Source of the DNA: Eubacteriaceae bacterium
GTDB taxonomy: Bacteria > Bacillota > Clostridia > Eubacteriales > Anaerofustaceae
NCBI GenBank assembly: GCA_017551505.1
Contig: JAFZLL010000032.1
Coordinates: forward strand, 1-64,000
DNA: 64,000 nucleotides
Reading direction: 5' to 3'
In this document: positions 8,920 to 18,466 of the stretch, piece after piece
How positions within the stretch are numbered: the stretch's first letter is position 1
How the letters are laid out: each line of letters starts with the position of its first letter
The notes under the pieces: model-generated
The model's input: the letters and a program-made list of their open reading frames with translations, nothing else
What the model was told of the DNA's origin: nothing
Databases searched by the model: none
Program-made: the position numbers and the translations under genes

Positions 8920-11475
8920 ATGGAACAATATGCGATAACGGGCATGAGCTGTGCAGCCTGCAGTGCCCGTATTGAAAAGGCCGTTTCTGCAGTCAAAGGT
9001 GTGGCTTCCTGTTCAGTGAGTCTGCTGACCAATTCCATGGGAGTCACCGGCACTGCTTCGTCTGCCGATATCATCAAGGCTGTTGAGGATGCAGGCTACG
9101 GAGCTTCTCTTAAAGGCGCGGACAAAGCAGTTTCAGCGGTCGATCAGGATGAGCTGGTCGATAGAGAGACTCCTGCTATGATCAAAAGGCTGTGTGTTTC
9201 AGCCTGTTTTCTGCTTATCCTTATGTATTTCTCCATGGGCCACATGATGTGGGGATGGCCATTGCCGAAGTTCTTTGATGGCAACCACGTTGCCATGGGC
9301 CTCATCCAGTTGGTCCTGGCGTCGATCGTCATGGTCATCAACCAGAGGTTCTTCATAAGCGGATTTAAGGCAGTGATCCACCGTGCTCCAAACATGGATA
9401 CCCTGGTGGCCTTAGGCTCTGCTGCTTCATTTGTTTACAGCCTCTGGATGCTTTTCAAAATGACTGATGCACTGGCTGCGGGTGGAACGGAAGCTGCAGC
9501 TGCCCTGATGGACGAGCTGTATTTCGAATCAGCTGCGATGATACTGACGCTTATCACTGTCGGAAAGACGCTGGAATCCTATTCCAAAGGACGCACGACC
9601 GATGCCCTGAAGAGCCTTATAAAGCTGGCTCCTAAGACAGCCAATCTGGTCAGGGACGGGATCGAGACCGTGGTCCCCGTGGAAAACATAATGATAGGCG
9701 ATACTTTCGCTGTGCGTCCCGGGGAGTCGATCCCGGTGGACGGGATAGTCATTGAAGGTGAAAGCGCGGTAAATGAGGCAGCGCTGACAGGGGAGAGCAT
9801 CCCCGTGGACAAGGCCCCGGGAGACAGCGTTTCGGCCGCTTCCATCAACCAGTCGGGATACCTCCTCTGCCGTGCTTCGCGAGTCGGGGAGGATACGACT
9901 CTTTCGCAGATCATCAAGATGGTATCCGATGCGGCGGCAACAAAAGCCCCGATTGCCAAGACCGCTGATAAAGTTTCCGGAATCTTCGTCCCCGCAGTGA
10001 TAGGCATTGCTGTGGTCACGTTCATCATATGGATGCTGAAAGGTGCGGCGGTCGGAGAAGCGCTGACATTCGCTGTGGCGGTACTGGTCATCAGCTGTCC
10101 GTGTGCGCTGGGTCTGGCTACACCTGTGGCGATAATGGTCGGCAACGGAAAGGGCTCAAGGAACGGTATTCTTTTCAAGACATCAGCGTCCCTGGAGGAG
10201 GCGGGCAGGGTCAAGATAGTCGCGCTGGATAAGACGGGGACTATCACAAAGGGCGAACCTTCGGTTACGGATGTCATCACGGTTTCTGCACAAAGCGAAA
10301 GTGACCTGCTCACCTATGCTTATTCGCTTGAAGCAAAGAGCGAACACCCTCTCGCAAAAGCTATCGTCAGAAAATCGGAGGATGCGGGGCTTGAAGCGGA
10401 GGAAGTCAGCGGTTTCACTGCTCTTCCCGGCAGCGGCCTGACCGCAGAGCTGAACGGCAAGGTGCTTTACGGCGGCAATTATAAGTATATTTCCACCGTA
10501 GCGGATGTCCCAGAGGAAGCTCTGCGTATTTCCGAAAAACTGTCGGAAGAAGGCAAGACGCCGCTCTTTTTCGCAAAAGACAAAGAGCTTTTAGGCGTGA
10601 TCGCTGTGGCCGACATCATCAAGGAAGACAGCTCTGAGGCAATCAGGGAGCTTAAGGATATGGGGATCTATGTCGTCATGCTGACAGGTGACAACGAACG
10701 CACAGCAAAAGCAGTCGGAGCCCAGGCAGGTGTGGATGAAGTGATCTCGGGCGTCCTCCCTGACGAAAAGGCGGGAGTTATCGGGATACTGAAGGAAAAA
10801 GGCAAGACGGCGATGGTCGGGGACGGCATAAATGATGCTCCTGCGCTGACTGCGGCGGACATAGGTATTGCGATCGGTGCCGGCACTGACGTAGCAATCG
10901 ATGCCGCCGGGATAGTCCTTATGAAGAATACGCTTTCTGATGTGGCCGCAGCTGTGCGGCTGAGCCGGGCGACACTTAAGAATATCAAGGAAAACCTGTT
11001 CTGGGCCTTCTTTTATAACACGATCGGGATCCCCGTTGCCGCCGGCCTTCTGACGGGAATGGGCATAAAGCTCAGCCCGATGCTGGGAGCGGCGGCTATG
11101 AGCCTATCAAGTTTCTGTGTTGTGACGAATGCGCTGAGACTAAACTTGTTTAAAATGTACGACACAGCGCATGACAGGAGATCAGGCGAGACGATAACCG
11201 GCCCGATAATCGGGACGGTCGACAGCGGATGCGGAATAAATACTGAAATAGGAGAAAAGGAGAAGACAGAAATGACAAGAACGATCAAAGTGGATGGTAT
11301 GAGCTGCGCGCATTGCGAGAACAGAGTCAAGAAGGCTCTGGAGGCTCTTCCTCAGGTGGACGAAGCAGTCGTCAGCCATGAGGCTGCCAACGCGGTCCTC
11401 ACCCTCAATGCCGAGGTCGAAGACGCTGTATTGAAGAAGGCTGTTGAAGACGAAGGCTATACTTTCGTGGGATAG
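8920..11475 (+). CDS. copA: Copper-exporting P1B-type ATPase with N- and C-terminal HMA domains
   Basis: An 851-residue Cu(I) efflux ATPase of the cytoplasmic membrane. An N-terminal heavy-metal domain (GMSCAACSA, C11/C14) is followed by about eight transmembrane helices, the actuator TGES loop, the transport motif C393-P-C395, the phosphorylated D437 (DKTGT), and the hinge GDGINDAP. After the last helix a linker of about 30 residues leads to a second HMA domain (GMSCAHC, C796/C799), which is unusual at the C-terminus. That domain begins at an internal ATG preceded by a strong ribosome site, so it may also be made alone. The protein lies in an operon with csoR and ends at a strong terminator. 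Confidence 0.93.
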   Translation: MEQYAITGMSCAACSARIEKAVSAVKGVASCSVSLLTNSMGVTGTASSADIIKAVEDAGYGASLKGADKAVSAVDQDELVDRETPAMIKRLCVSACFLLILMYFSMGHMMWGWPLPKFFDGNHVAMGLIQLVLASIVMVINQRFFISGFKAVIHRAPNMDTLVALGSAASFVYSLWMLFKMTDALAAGGTEAAAALMDELYFESAAMILTLITVGKTLESYSKGRTTDALKSLIKLAPKTANLVRDGIETVVPVENIMIGDTFAVRPGESIPVDGIVIEGESAVNEAALTGESIPVDKAPGDSVSAASINQSGYLLCRASRVGEDTTLSQIIKMVSDAAATKAPIAKTADKVSGIFVPAVIGIAVVTFIIWMLKGAAVGEALTFAVAVLVISCPCALGLATPVAIMVGNGKGSRNGILFKTSASLEEAGRVKIVALDKTGTITKGEPSVTDVITVSAQSESDLLTYAYSLEAKSEHPLAKAIVRKSEDAGLEAEEVSGFTALPGSGLTAELNGKVLYGGNYKYISTVADVPEEALRISEKLSEEGKTPLFFAKDKELLGVIAVADIIKEDSSEAIRELKDMGIYVVMLTGDNERTAKAVGAQAGVDEVISGVLPDEKAGVIGILKEKGKTAMVGDGINDAPALTAADIGIAIGAGTDVAIDAAGIVLMKNTLSDVAAAVRLSRATLKNIKENLFWAFFYNTIGIPVAAGLLTGMGIKLSPMLGAAAMSLSSFCVVTNALRLNLFKMYDTAHDRRSGETITGPIIGTVDSGCGINTEIGEKEKTEMTRTIKVDGMSCAHCENRVKKALEALPQVDEAVVSHEAANAVLTLNAEVEDAVLKKAVEDEGYTFVG
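11272..11475 (+). CDS. Possible stand-alone CopZ-like copper chaperone from an internal start
   Basis: In frame within copA, an ATG at 11272 is preceded at 9 bases by AAGGAG (11257-11262), inside the low-complexity linker EIGEKEKTEM. The 67 residues from this point form a complete HMA domain (VDGMSCAHCENRVKKAL) of normal CopZ size. Initiation here would give a soluble copper chaperone besides the fused domain. Alternatively the sequence records a recent fusion of copA and copZ, with the old ribosome site left inside. Confidence 0.5.
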   Translation: MTRTIKVDGMSCAHCENRVKKALEALPQVDEAVVSHEAANAVLTLNAEVEDAVLKKAVEDEGYTFVG

Positions 11476-11499
11476 GCCCGTCATCGACCAAGAATGCTG

Positions 11500-11527
11500 G
11501 ACAGGTCAAACCGACCTGTCTTTTTTT
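11500..11527 (+). terminator. Intrinsic terminator of the csoR-copA operon
   Basis: A perfect 8-bp stem (GACAGGTC / GACCTGTC, loop AAACC) is followed directly by seven T residues. Confidence 0.93.
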
Positions 11528-11563
11528 ATTTCCCGTGCTATAATAGGGAAAAAGGAGCACGGG

Positions 11564-12094
11564 ATGGACAGCAGGTGCAGACTTATTATCCCCACAGAAG
11601 AATATCTGGATCAGATTGCGGATTACCGCCGGGAATTTCTTGACGCAGGAAGTTCGATGGACGGCACTACTTCCCTGAAGAGGATCGCCGACCCTGGAGA
11701 ATGGCTGGAGGACTGCCGTAGGTATATGGATAAGAGCACCGTTCCCGAAGGAATGGTACAGGCTACACAGTTCATATACGTCCGTCTTTCAGACAACCGC
11801 CTGACAGGAATGCTTCAGGTGCGGCATTATTTCAACGATTATCTGGAAAAGTATGCCGGCAATATCGGATACTCAGTCAGGCCTAGTGAACGGAGGAAAG
11901 GCTATGCCAAAGCCATGCTGAGGGATTGTTTCCCATTCTGCAGGTCTGTCGGTCTGAAAAGGATCCTCGTCTGCTGTCGGGACGATAATGTCGCGAGCCG
12001 AAAGACCATACTTGCCAACGGCGGCGTTTTTGACGGTACGGTCAATGAGCCCTCAGCGGAGGGCACGCTGGAGAGATACTGGATAGAATTGTGA
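11564..12094 (+). CDS. GNAT-family N-acetyltransferase
   Basis: A 176-residue acetyltransferase of the RimL-like GNAT group. The acetyl-CoA pyrophosphate loop is RPSERRKGYAKAML, followed by the beta5/alpha4 part (KRILVCCRDDNVASRKTILANGG) with the typical Asn and Gly. The start is taken at 11564 because AAAGGAG lies at 11551-11557; an upstream in-frame ATG would fall inside copA and its terminator. A TATAAT at 11539-11544 just after the terminator suggests its own promoter with a very short leader. The acceptor substrate is unknown. Confidence 0.85.
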   Translation: MDSRCRLIIPTEEYLDQIADYRREFLDAGSSMDGTTSLKRIADPGEWLEDCRRYMDKSTVPEGMVQATQFIYVRLSDNRLTGMLQVRHYFNDYLEKYAGNIGYSVRPSERRKGYAKAMLRDCFPFCRSVGLKRILVCCRDDNVASRKTILANGGVFDGTVNEPSAEGTLERYWIEL

Positions 12095-12196
12095 ACCGCC
12101 TATCGGCTGAATAGCAGCAGTGATTCTGCTGCCTATGGCGGCGCTGAAGTTTCAGATGGCATAAGAGGATCTATTGCTGAGAGAAAGCAATAAAAA

Positions 12197-12239
12197 AGTG
12201 AGTCAGTATATAGAGGGCTTTGCCTTTTGCTGACTCACT
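12197..12239 (-). terminator. Intrinsic terminator of the acetyl-CoA-synthase-like gene
   Basis: A perfect 10-bp stem (AGTGAGTCAG / CTGACTCACT) encloses a 23-base loop. On the minus strand it is followed by TTTTTTATTG. It lies 26 bp beyond the stop of the minus-strand gene. Confidence 0.8.
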
Positions 12240-12264
12240 GTATTTTATGGCCTGATCATGTCTC

Positions 12265-14364
12265 TTATAGTTTTTCCATTAAGTAGGCGGGATGATTCTG
12301 ATAACCTGCCAATACGGCGATGCGCTCGAAATCAGTGGATCTGGTCTCGTCGCTGACCCGGTAGGAAAAGTTGCCGTCATCGGAGATCTTGTCCAGCCGA
12401 ACGCCAAGTCTGTCCTTGAGCGATTTGGGCATCCAGATTATCCTTTTAACGCCGCCGGAGGCGTTCATGAACTTCCCTGATACAAGGAAGTCGGCAGATA
12501 CGCCTTCTATCCCTTCCGCAGTTTCTCCTCTGTCAGCCGTGTGCGCGGCTTCGTCGTAAGAGGCGATGTTTCCGGGGACGGTACCGTCATAATCCTTATA
12601 GGCGATGATGATCCCCTGCCTGTCCGGGGAAGTGATTGCGTAACACTCGGCAAACGGAATCTGAGGGGTACCGGGCATGACTGAGTCGTACAGTGCCGCT
12701 TCGCGCTGCGTGCCGGCGGCATCCTTCAATGCTCTGTTGACGTCGGGGCAGATACCTCTGTCCTTATCGGTGAATTCGGCGGAAACTTCCTGGAAACCGG
12801 ACTTTTCACTGGATCTGTATGAAGTCATGGCTGTTATGTAATCTATCCTGCCGCATTCTCCCTGCCTGGAAGGGGTTATGACGCAGTACCTTCCCGGGCA
12901 GCGGGCAGAACACTTCGCGCATATATAGAATCTGTCGCAGTTATCATCGCGGATGCTTCCTGTCTTGTCGTCTGTCTGGAGCAGCTTCGGTCTGCCGACG
13001 CGGTCGATGAGTTTTCCGACCTTTTCTTCGTCAGAAATGACCGATATCTGGGCTTTGTCGACGATGCCACCAAATTCGGCCTTGATGCCGTCGTAAACGA
13101 TCCTTCCGAGGATATATGGAGTAAATCCGTTCCTTAGTGCTGTATTGGAGACCTTCAGCACCATTTTGCCGTTTACGATCCTGCAGGATACCCCTTCTGC
13201 ACTGTCGATCCATTCGGGGATCTTCCTTTCAATGACTGCTTCCGCGATGTCATTGAGCTTTTCTCCGCAGATCTCAGCCATTATGAATAGATGCTCGTCT
13301 ATTTTGCCGGAGATGAATCGCTCCGAACCTACGGTCTCCACCATCCTGTCGGTAATTCTGTCCGGCAGGCGGGTAAGTGCCATCGCCCATGTTCGGCCGA
13401 TGTCTGTCCCTGCTGCGTAAACGGTCTCTTTATCCGCAATATCCGCAAAACGGAAGGCATCGTTAGTGCCTACGGGGATATCGGATCTTTTGTATTCCGG
13501 CAGTCCGTTTATTTTTACCGAGCGTTCAGCAAAGCTGTAGAATTCGGACTCGCTCTCGAAGGATCCGGGCAGTACGCATTCACCAAGAGGAGCATTGGCA
13601 AGCACGGGTATTCCCAATGTGATTAGTCCTGCGCATACGGCAATGTCTTCGCTGTTAAGCTCACCGAATACATTGGCGCAGCAGTATGCTTTTTCGTCGA
13701 TATACCTGATGACGGAAGCCTTATCACCGGGAGCGACACTGCCGAACATCATAGCCATGCGTACAAGGGCGGAAACAGCGTAAAACGCGGTCTCCTTGTT
13801 CTCTCCGCAGGGAAGCACCCACTCAGAGCCATGCCCCGGGGAGTATTTGGCTTTTATGGCTGAAGGAACGAAGACTCCTGCGCCCTGCCTCAGGTACTGC
13901 TCCGCTATGCGGTTTACACCCTGCTCGTCCGATATCACCCCGGAAATAATATACACGCCGTACATTTTAAGGCTGCAGAAATCAAAACCTATCTTTCTCA
14001 GCTGATAATCCGGAATGAACCCTTGTGTTGTAGCAGGATCCGCCAGGCCGCAGCAGTAAGCGGTTATCTCGTTAGCCATGAGAGCGGTGAGGCCGTATTC
14101 CAGACCGTCCTTTGTGTCATCGGTTATATCCGCCTCGTTCGCAGGCAGGTTCTTTTTTATATCCTCCAGTACATTCAGAAGATCTTCAAGCGTATGGCAT
14201 TTTATGCCTGTAAGTGCGTATATGATAGGCAGAGAATAAGCGGTTTTGCGGAAAGGCAGTTCCGATCTCGCGCCGTATTCCTCTATCGCGCTGACGATGG
14301 CATTCTGAGCATTGTGGATGCAGGCTTCAGTTCCCCCGTAAACCAATCTGGTAAGCAGGCTCAT
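12265..14364 (-). CDS. Acetyl-CoA synthase (AcsB/CdhC) homologue lacking the nickel-binding Cys-Gly-Cys motif
   Basis: A 699-residue protein with the length and layout of bacterial AcsB: an N-terminal region that in AcsB contacts CO dehydrogenase, a middle region, and a C-terminal A-cluster domain. The four [4Fe-4S] cysteines C482, C485, C494 and C504 have the spacing C-x2-C-x8-C-x9-C, equal to C506/509/518/528 of the Moorella enzyme with a constant offset of 24. The same offset puts Phe571-Ala572-Glu573 where Cys595-Gly596-Cys597 should bind the two nickels. Downstream RIIWMPKSLKDRL matches the family. So a cubane is likely, but a Ni-Ni site is not. No CO dehydrogenase or corrinoid protein lies nearby. 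The gene diverges from a UPF0280 gene. Its function is unknown. Confidence 0.88.
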   Translation of the reverse strand: MSLLTRLVYGGTEACIHNAQNAIVSAIEEYGARSELPFRKTAYSLPIIYALTGIKCHTLEDLLNVLEDIKKNLPANEADITDDTKDGLEYGLTALMANEITAYCCGLADPATTQGFIPDYQLRKIGFDFCSLKMYGVYIISGVISDEQGVNRIAEQYLRQGAGVFVPSAIKAKYSPGHGSEWVLPCGENKETAFYAVSALVRMAMMFGSVAPGDKASVIRYIDEKAYCCANVFGELNSEDIAVCAGLITLGIPVLANAPLGECVLPGSFESESEFYSFAERSVKINGLPEYKRSDIPVGTNDAFRFADIADKETVYAAGTDIGRTWAMALTRLPDRITDRMVETVGSERFISGKIDEHLFIMAEICGEKLNDIAEAVIERKIPEWIDSAEGVSCRIVNGKMVLKVSNTALRNGFTPYILGRIVYDGIKAEFGGIVDKAQISVISDEEKVGKLIDRVGRPKLLQTDDKTGSIRDDNCDRFYICAKCSARCPGRYCVITPSRQGECGRIDYITAMTSYRSSEKSGFQEVSAEFTDKDRGICPDVNRALKDAAGTQREAALYDSVMPGTPQIPFAECYAITSPDRQGIIIAYKDYDGTVPGNIASYDEAAHTADRGETAEGIEGVSADFLVSGKFMNASGGVKRIIWMPKSLKDRLGVRLDKISDDGNFSYRVSDETRSTDFERIAVLAGYQNHPAYLMEKL

Positions 14365-14401
14365 ATTGTACTCCGTTAATGGTTAATGAATGTATGATAG
14401 A

Positions 14402-14430
14402 ATTATAACCGTATCATTAAGATCAAGCAA
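14402..14430 (-). promoter_or_regulatory. Promoter of the acetyl-CoA-synthase-like gene
   Basis: On the minus strand TTGCTT (14425-14430) and TATAAT (14402-14407) are separated by 17 bp, 38 bp upstream of the start codon. Confidence 0.65.
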
Positions 14431-14487
14431 GCCGAAACCCCCAATATTGCTTACAAAAGAAGGTATAATGTTCATGGAGAAAAGATA

Positions 14488-15198
14488 ATGGAAGAGCGGA
14501 CATACCGGGAATACTGCATCGCTGAAGACCTGACTTATTATAACGTGACGCTGGGAGAGAGCGACCTGATGATCGCAACAAAGGAAGACATGAGCGCACT
14601 TTGCCGGCGATTCATCAGAGACTGCAGGGAAGAACTGATCGGATATATCCGAAAGGAGCCTTTCTTTAAGGAATCCCTCGCGCCGATGGAATGCCCTGAG
14701 GATTCCCCGCGGATCGTCAGGATCATGTGCGCTGCTTCCATGAAAGCTCATGTCGGGCCTATGGCCGCCGTGGCCGGAGCCATATCCGAACTGCTTTGTG
14801 AATATCTTGCGGACTTTACGGATGAGATTATCATCGAAAACGGCGGGGATAACTGCATCCTGACATCCAAAGGACGCACTGCGGGCATATACGCCGGGTC
14901 CGGGTTCCCTGAAGGCTTAAAGATAGCGGTCGATGCGAAAAAGACCCCTTGGGGGATATGCACCTCTTCCGGCACTATGGGCCATTCTTTCTCTTTCGGA
15001 ACGGCGGACGCGGTGACTGTCATCTCGGATTCCGCCGCCCTTTCCGATGCCTCGGCAACGTATATTGCCAACAATATCAGGGATTCATCCGACATTGAAA
15101 GCGCACTTGAAAAAGCCATGTCCATTGACGGGATCAGAGGGGCCGTTATCATTGCTGGAGGCAAACTCGGTGCGATCGGTGAGGTGCGGTTCGTCTGA
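14488..15198 (+). CDS. UPF0280 family protein (ApbE-like fold)
   Basis: A 236-residue member of the uncharacterised UPF0280 family, which shares the fold of the flavin transferase ApbE. Family marks are HVGPMAAVAGAISELL (about 90-105), IIENGGDNCIL, GICTSSGTMGHSFSFGTADAVTVISDSAALSDASATYIAN, and the C-terminal GAVIIAGGKLGAIGE. UPF0280 is frequent in methanogens and in anaerobes with one-carbon metabolism. Here it is divergently transcribed, 123 bp from the acetyl-CoA-synthase-like gene, which suggests a shared role. No reaction is established. The ribosome site is GGAG at about 14476. Confidence 0.85.
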   Translation: MEERTYREYCIAEDLTYYNVTLGESDLMIATKEDMSALCRRFIRDCREELIGYIRKEPFFKESLAPMECPEDSPRIVRIMCAASMKAHVGPMAAVAGAISELLCEYLADFTDEIIIENGGDNCILTSKGRTAGIYAGSGFPEGLKIAVDAKKTPWGICTSSGTMGHSFSFGTADAVTVISDSAALSDASATYIANNIRDSSDIESALEKAMSIDGIRGAVIIAGGKLGAIGEVRFV

Positions 15199-15224
15199 AA
15201 GCTCTGTGTCATCCCGTATTGAAA

Positions 15225-15244
15225 CGGACGCCTTCAGGCGTCCG
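15225..15244. terminator. Intrinsic terminator between UPF0280 and typA
   Basis: An 8-bp GC-rich stem (CGGACGCC / GGCGTCCG, loop TTCA) lies between the two convergent stop codons. The T-tract is weak on the plus strand (a T-rich run begins about 15 bases later). Confidence 0.6.
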
Positions 15245-15251
15245 CGGTCGT

Positions 15252-17072
15252 TTATGATTTTTTGCTTTGTGCTTTGAGTCTGGATTCCTTGTTCAGTATC
15301 CCCTTGCGCATCCTCAGGTGGTGCGGTGTGACCTCCAACAACTCATCGTCCGCAAGGAATTCCAGACACTGTTCCAGGCTCATCTGCTTGACAGGGACCA
15401 GTTTCAGTTTATCGTCATGTCCGACTGCCCTCATATTGCTGAGCTGCTTTTGTTTGCATACATTGACGATGAGGTCTCCGGGCTTCGAATTGATGCCGAC
15501 GATCATTCCTTCGTATACTTCTTCTCCCGGGCCGATGAACAGAAGTCCCCTGCCTTGGGCATTGAATAATCCGTAAGTCACGGCCGTACCCTGTTCCCAC
15601 GCTACCAGGCTCCCCGTTGTCCGCCGTTCTATCTCCCCCTTATACGGCTGATAGTCGTGGAAAACGCTGGTCATTATTCCTTCGCCTTTTGTGTCGGTCA
15701 GGAATTCGCTTCTATAGCCGAACAGGCCCCGGGAAGGAATGAAGAATTCCAGTCTGGTGCGCGAACCGGCGCTGGTCATCTTGTTCAGCTCTCCCTTTCT
15801 TTCGCTTACTCTCTGGATGACGCTGCCAACATAATCCAGCGGCACATCGCAGACCAGCTCCTCGACAGGTTCGCACTTTATTCCGTTTATTTCCCGGGTG
15901 ATGATCCTGGGGGGCGACACCTGGAACTCGTAGCCCTCGCGGCGCATGGTCTCGATAAGTATGGAGAGATGCATCTCGCCGCGTCCCGCAACGCTGAAAG
16001 CTTCTGTGGTTTCTGTGTCGCTGACTTTGAGGGAGACGTCTTTCAGGAGTTCCTTATACAGCCTGTCGCGTATATTGCGCGATGTCACATATTTGCCGTC
16101 CCTGCCTGCAAAAGGGGAATCATTGACGGAGAATGTCATCTCCACGGTCGGGTCGTCTATCTTTATGAACGGGATCGGTTCGACGTGATTGGGGGCGCAA
16201 ATGGTATCTCCGATGGTGATATCCTCGATGCCGGAGATGGCGACGATATTGCCTGCTTCCGCTTCATCCACCGGGACCCTCTCCAGTTTGTCGAAAATAT
16301 ATAGGTTCACTGCTTTTGACCTGCGTATGCGGGAAGGGTCGTGGTAGTTGCATACGGCGATTTGTTCGTTGGCTCTGATCGACCCGCATATCACGTTCCC
16401 GATGGCGATCCGGCCTACGAAATCGTTGTAGTCGATGGCTGAGATGAGCATTTTCAGCGGCTTGTCAGGATATGCGTCGGGAGCGGGGATATATTTGATG
16501 ATGGTATCGAAAAGGGGTTTGAGATCCTTGCCCTGCTCATTTATGTCATATGAGCAGATGCCCTGGCGTGCCGAGCAGTACAGCATTGGGGAATCCAGTT
16601 GGCTCTCGTCAGCGCCGAGGTCGATGAGCAGATCGAGTATCTCGTCCATGACCTCTTCGGTCCTGGCGTCCGGACGGTCGATCTTGTTGATGACTATTAT
16701 TACCTTATGCTGCAGTTCCAGAGACTTGGAAAGGACGAAGCGGGTCTGAGGCAGAGGCCCTTCCGCAGCGTCCACAAGAAGGATGACCCCGTCGACCATC
16801 TTGAGTATCCTTTCTACCTCGCCGCCGAAATCGGCATGTCCGGGCGTGTCGACGATATTTATCTTGTAGTCGCCGTAATTGACCGCGGTGTTCTTCGAGA
16901 GTATCGTTATGCCGCGCTCACGCTCGATATCGTTTGAGTCCATGACCCGGTCCACTATGACCTGGTTATCCCTCCATACCCCGCTCTGCTTGAGCATGGC
17001 ATCTACCAGAGTGGTCTTTCCGTGGTCGACGTGAGCGATGATTGCAACATTTCTGATTTTTTCGGCTTCCAT
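15252..17072 (-). CDS. typA: Ribosome-associated translational GTPase TypA/BipA
   Basis: A 606-residue translational GTPase that acts on the ribosome during stress, cold growth and 50S assembly. It has G1 AHVDHGKTT, switch [16 protein letters not shown], and NKIDRPDAR for guanine specificity, then domains II, III and V as in EF-G, and the BipA-specific C-terminal region (GVRTKQ-type segment replaced by [27 protein letters not shown]). The length is normal for the family. It is monocistronic and convergent with the UPF0280 gene. It lies divergently next to recF, a place where dnaA/dnaN would be expected in a standard Firmicute origin region. Confidence 0.96.
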   Translation of the reverse strand: MEAEKIRNVAIIAHVDHGKTTLVDAMLKQSGVWRDNQVIVDRVMDSNDIERERGITILSKNTAVNYGDYKINIVDTPGHADFGGEVERILKMVDGVILLVDAAEGPLPQTRFVLSKSLELQHKVIIVINKIDRPDARTEEVMDEILDLLIDLGADESQLDSPMLYCSARQGICSYDINEQGKDLKPLFDTIIKYIPAPDAYPDKPLKMLISAIDYNDFVGRIAIGNVICGSIRANEQIAVCNYHDPSRIRRSKAVNLYIFDKLERVPVDEAEAGNIVAISGIEDITIGDTICAPNHVEPIPFIKIDDPTVEMTFSVNDSPFAGRDGKYVTSRNIRDRLYKELLKDVSLKVSDTETTEAFSVAGRGEMHLSILIETMRREGYEFQVSPPRIITREINGIKCEPVEELVCDVPLDYVGSVIQRVSERKGELNKMTSAGSRTRLEFFIPSRGLFGYRSEFLTDTKGEGIMTSVFHDYQPYKGEIERRTTGSLVAWEQGTAVTYGLFNAQGRGLLFIGPGEEVYEGMIVGINSKPGDLIVNVCKQKQLSNMRAVGHDDKLKLVPVKQMSLEQCLEFLADDELLEVTPHHLRMRKGILNKESRLKAQSKKS

Positions 17073-17302
17073 TATTATTCCTCTTTAAAAGCTTACCAAC
17101 AAAAGAATATTATCTTCTAATCCGACTTGCCTGTCAAGATGTTTTTCTCTCTCCTCCGGTGTTTCACGCCGGACCCGGAACGGGCTGCTTTTTTTCTGTT
17201 GGGAGATGGCAACTATATTCAGTTTCTAGTCAGTCGTATTAAAATCTGTTTGATAGAGCCGTTTTTCAGCGTGCATACCTGCGTATTCTGAGGCTGTTTT
17301 AC

Positions 17303-17331
17303 TTGAAAAAAAATCTCTTTTGTGTTATAAT
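17303..17331 (+). promoter_or_regulatory. Promoter of recF-gyrB-gyrA
   Basis: TTGAAA (17303-17308), a 17-bp spacer and TATAAT (17326-17331), 26 bp before the recF start. The 285-bp gap to typA shows no other gene and no clear cluster of DnaA boxes. Confidence 0.82.
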
Positions 17332-17357
17332 ACACAGGATATTAGACTGGGTGAAAA

Positions 17358-18443
17358 ATGTTTGTAGATTCCCTTGCTCTGGATAATTTCAGGAATATTA
17401 AAAACGCATCCCTGTCCTTCGGGGATGGCTGCAATGTGCTGACCGGTTCCAACGGACAGGGCAAGACGAATACCGTGGAAGCGATATATCTGGCCCTTTC
17501 GGGCAAGAGCCACAGGGAGAGCGTCACTGCGAACTTTATCGGTCCTGTGTCTAATAAAGCCACTGTGGCCTGCACCGTGACGGACAGCTTGAACGTACAG
17601 ACTCTCGCGGCGGTCTCCATGGATGAGACCGGTAAGCGGCACTTCATCGGAGGGGATCCGGTAAAGAGCCGCAGAGAACTGCTTTCGGCTTACAGCGTCG
17701 TTTTCTTCACCCCGGAGGATCTGCGCATCATACAGGATTCCCCGGCAGCAAGAAGGACGTTCATGAATGACGCGATCAGCTCACTGTACCCCAGATATGC
17801 GGCACTGGTATCCGACTATTCCACGTTGCTGCGCCAGCGGGGATTCCTGTTAAAGGACTACGGGCCATCAGCCAGAAGCATGATGGAAGTGTACGACGAA
17901 CAGCTCGTCGGTATCGGATCGGCCATTATCGCTGCCAGACTGAAGTTTTTAAAACAGCTGAGTGAAGCGGCCAAAGCAAAGTACGCCGAGATATCGGAAA
18001 AGGCGGAGGATATATCCTTCAGTTATCTCACCGATATCGATGTTGCCTCCGGCGAACTGCAGGAGCGCTACCGCAGGGCGCTGGAGGAAAGCAGGGCGGC
18101 GGATATTTCCTCGGCAGGCACCAAGGTCGGCCCTCATCATGATGACATGGATATTTCGGTATCCGGCAGGAGTGCCCGCAGGTTTGCTTCCCGCGGCCAG
18201 CAGAGGAGCGTGGCTCTGGCCATGAAGCTTGCCCTCTGCGACATGATGAGATCGCTCAGGGGGGAAGAGCCGGTGGTGCTGCTGGATGACGTTATGAGCG
18301 AGCTGGATGTCTCGCGCCGCAGTCAGGCGGTGAAGCTGTTCTCGGACAGGCAGGTCTTCATAACTACAACGGAAGTGTGTTTCGACATCCCGCCGGATAC
18401 GAGACTGTTTAAAGCGGTCAGCGGCGAGATATCGCCGATATAA
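17358..18443 (+). CDS. recF: DNA replication and repair protein RecF
   Basis: A 361-residue SMC-like ATPase that loads RecA at gapped DNA with RecO and RecR. It has Walker [10 protein letters not shown] (about 33-41), ABC signature region [14 protein letters not shown] (about 272-285), and Walker [13 protein letters not shown]. The length is typical. It heads an operon with gyrB (23 bp downstream) and gyrA. The start ATG is preceded by only a weak ribosome site (GGGTGAAAA). dnaA and dnaN, its usual upstream neighbours, are not present. Confidence 0.96.
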   Translation: MFVDSLALDNFRNIKNASLSFGDGCNVLTGSNGQGKTNTVEAIYLALSGKSHRESVTANFIGPVSNKATVACTVTDSLNVQTLAAVSMDETGKRHFIGGDPVKSRRELLSAYSVVFFTPEDLRIIQDSPAARRTFMNDAISSLYPRYAALVSDYSTLLRQRGFLLKDYGPSARSMMEVYDEQLVGIGSAIIAARLKFLKQLSEAAKAKYAEISEKAEDISFSYLTDIDVASGELQERYRRALEESRAADISSAGTKVGPHHDDMDISVSGRSARRFASRGQQRSVALAMKLALCDMMRSLRGEEPVVLLDDVMSELDVSRRSQAVKLFSDRQVFITTTEVCFDIPPDTRLFKAVSGEISPI

Positions 18444-18466
18444 ATAAAAGAAAAAGAGGAATTCAA

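Noticed and set aside
9579-10313. 244-codon frame antisense to copA
   Set aside because: It is Ser/Thr/Pro-rich shadow sequence opposite the conserved ATPase core.
17073-17302. Replication origin next to recF
   Set aside because: No cluster of DnaA boxes or AT-rich unwinding element was seen, and dnaA/dnaN are absent.
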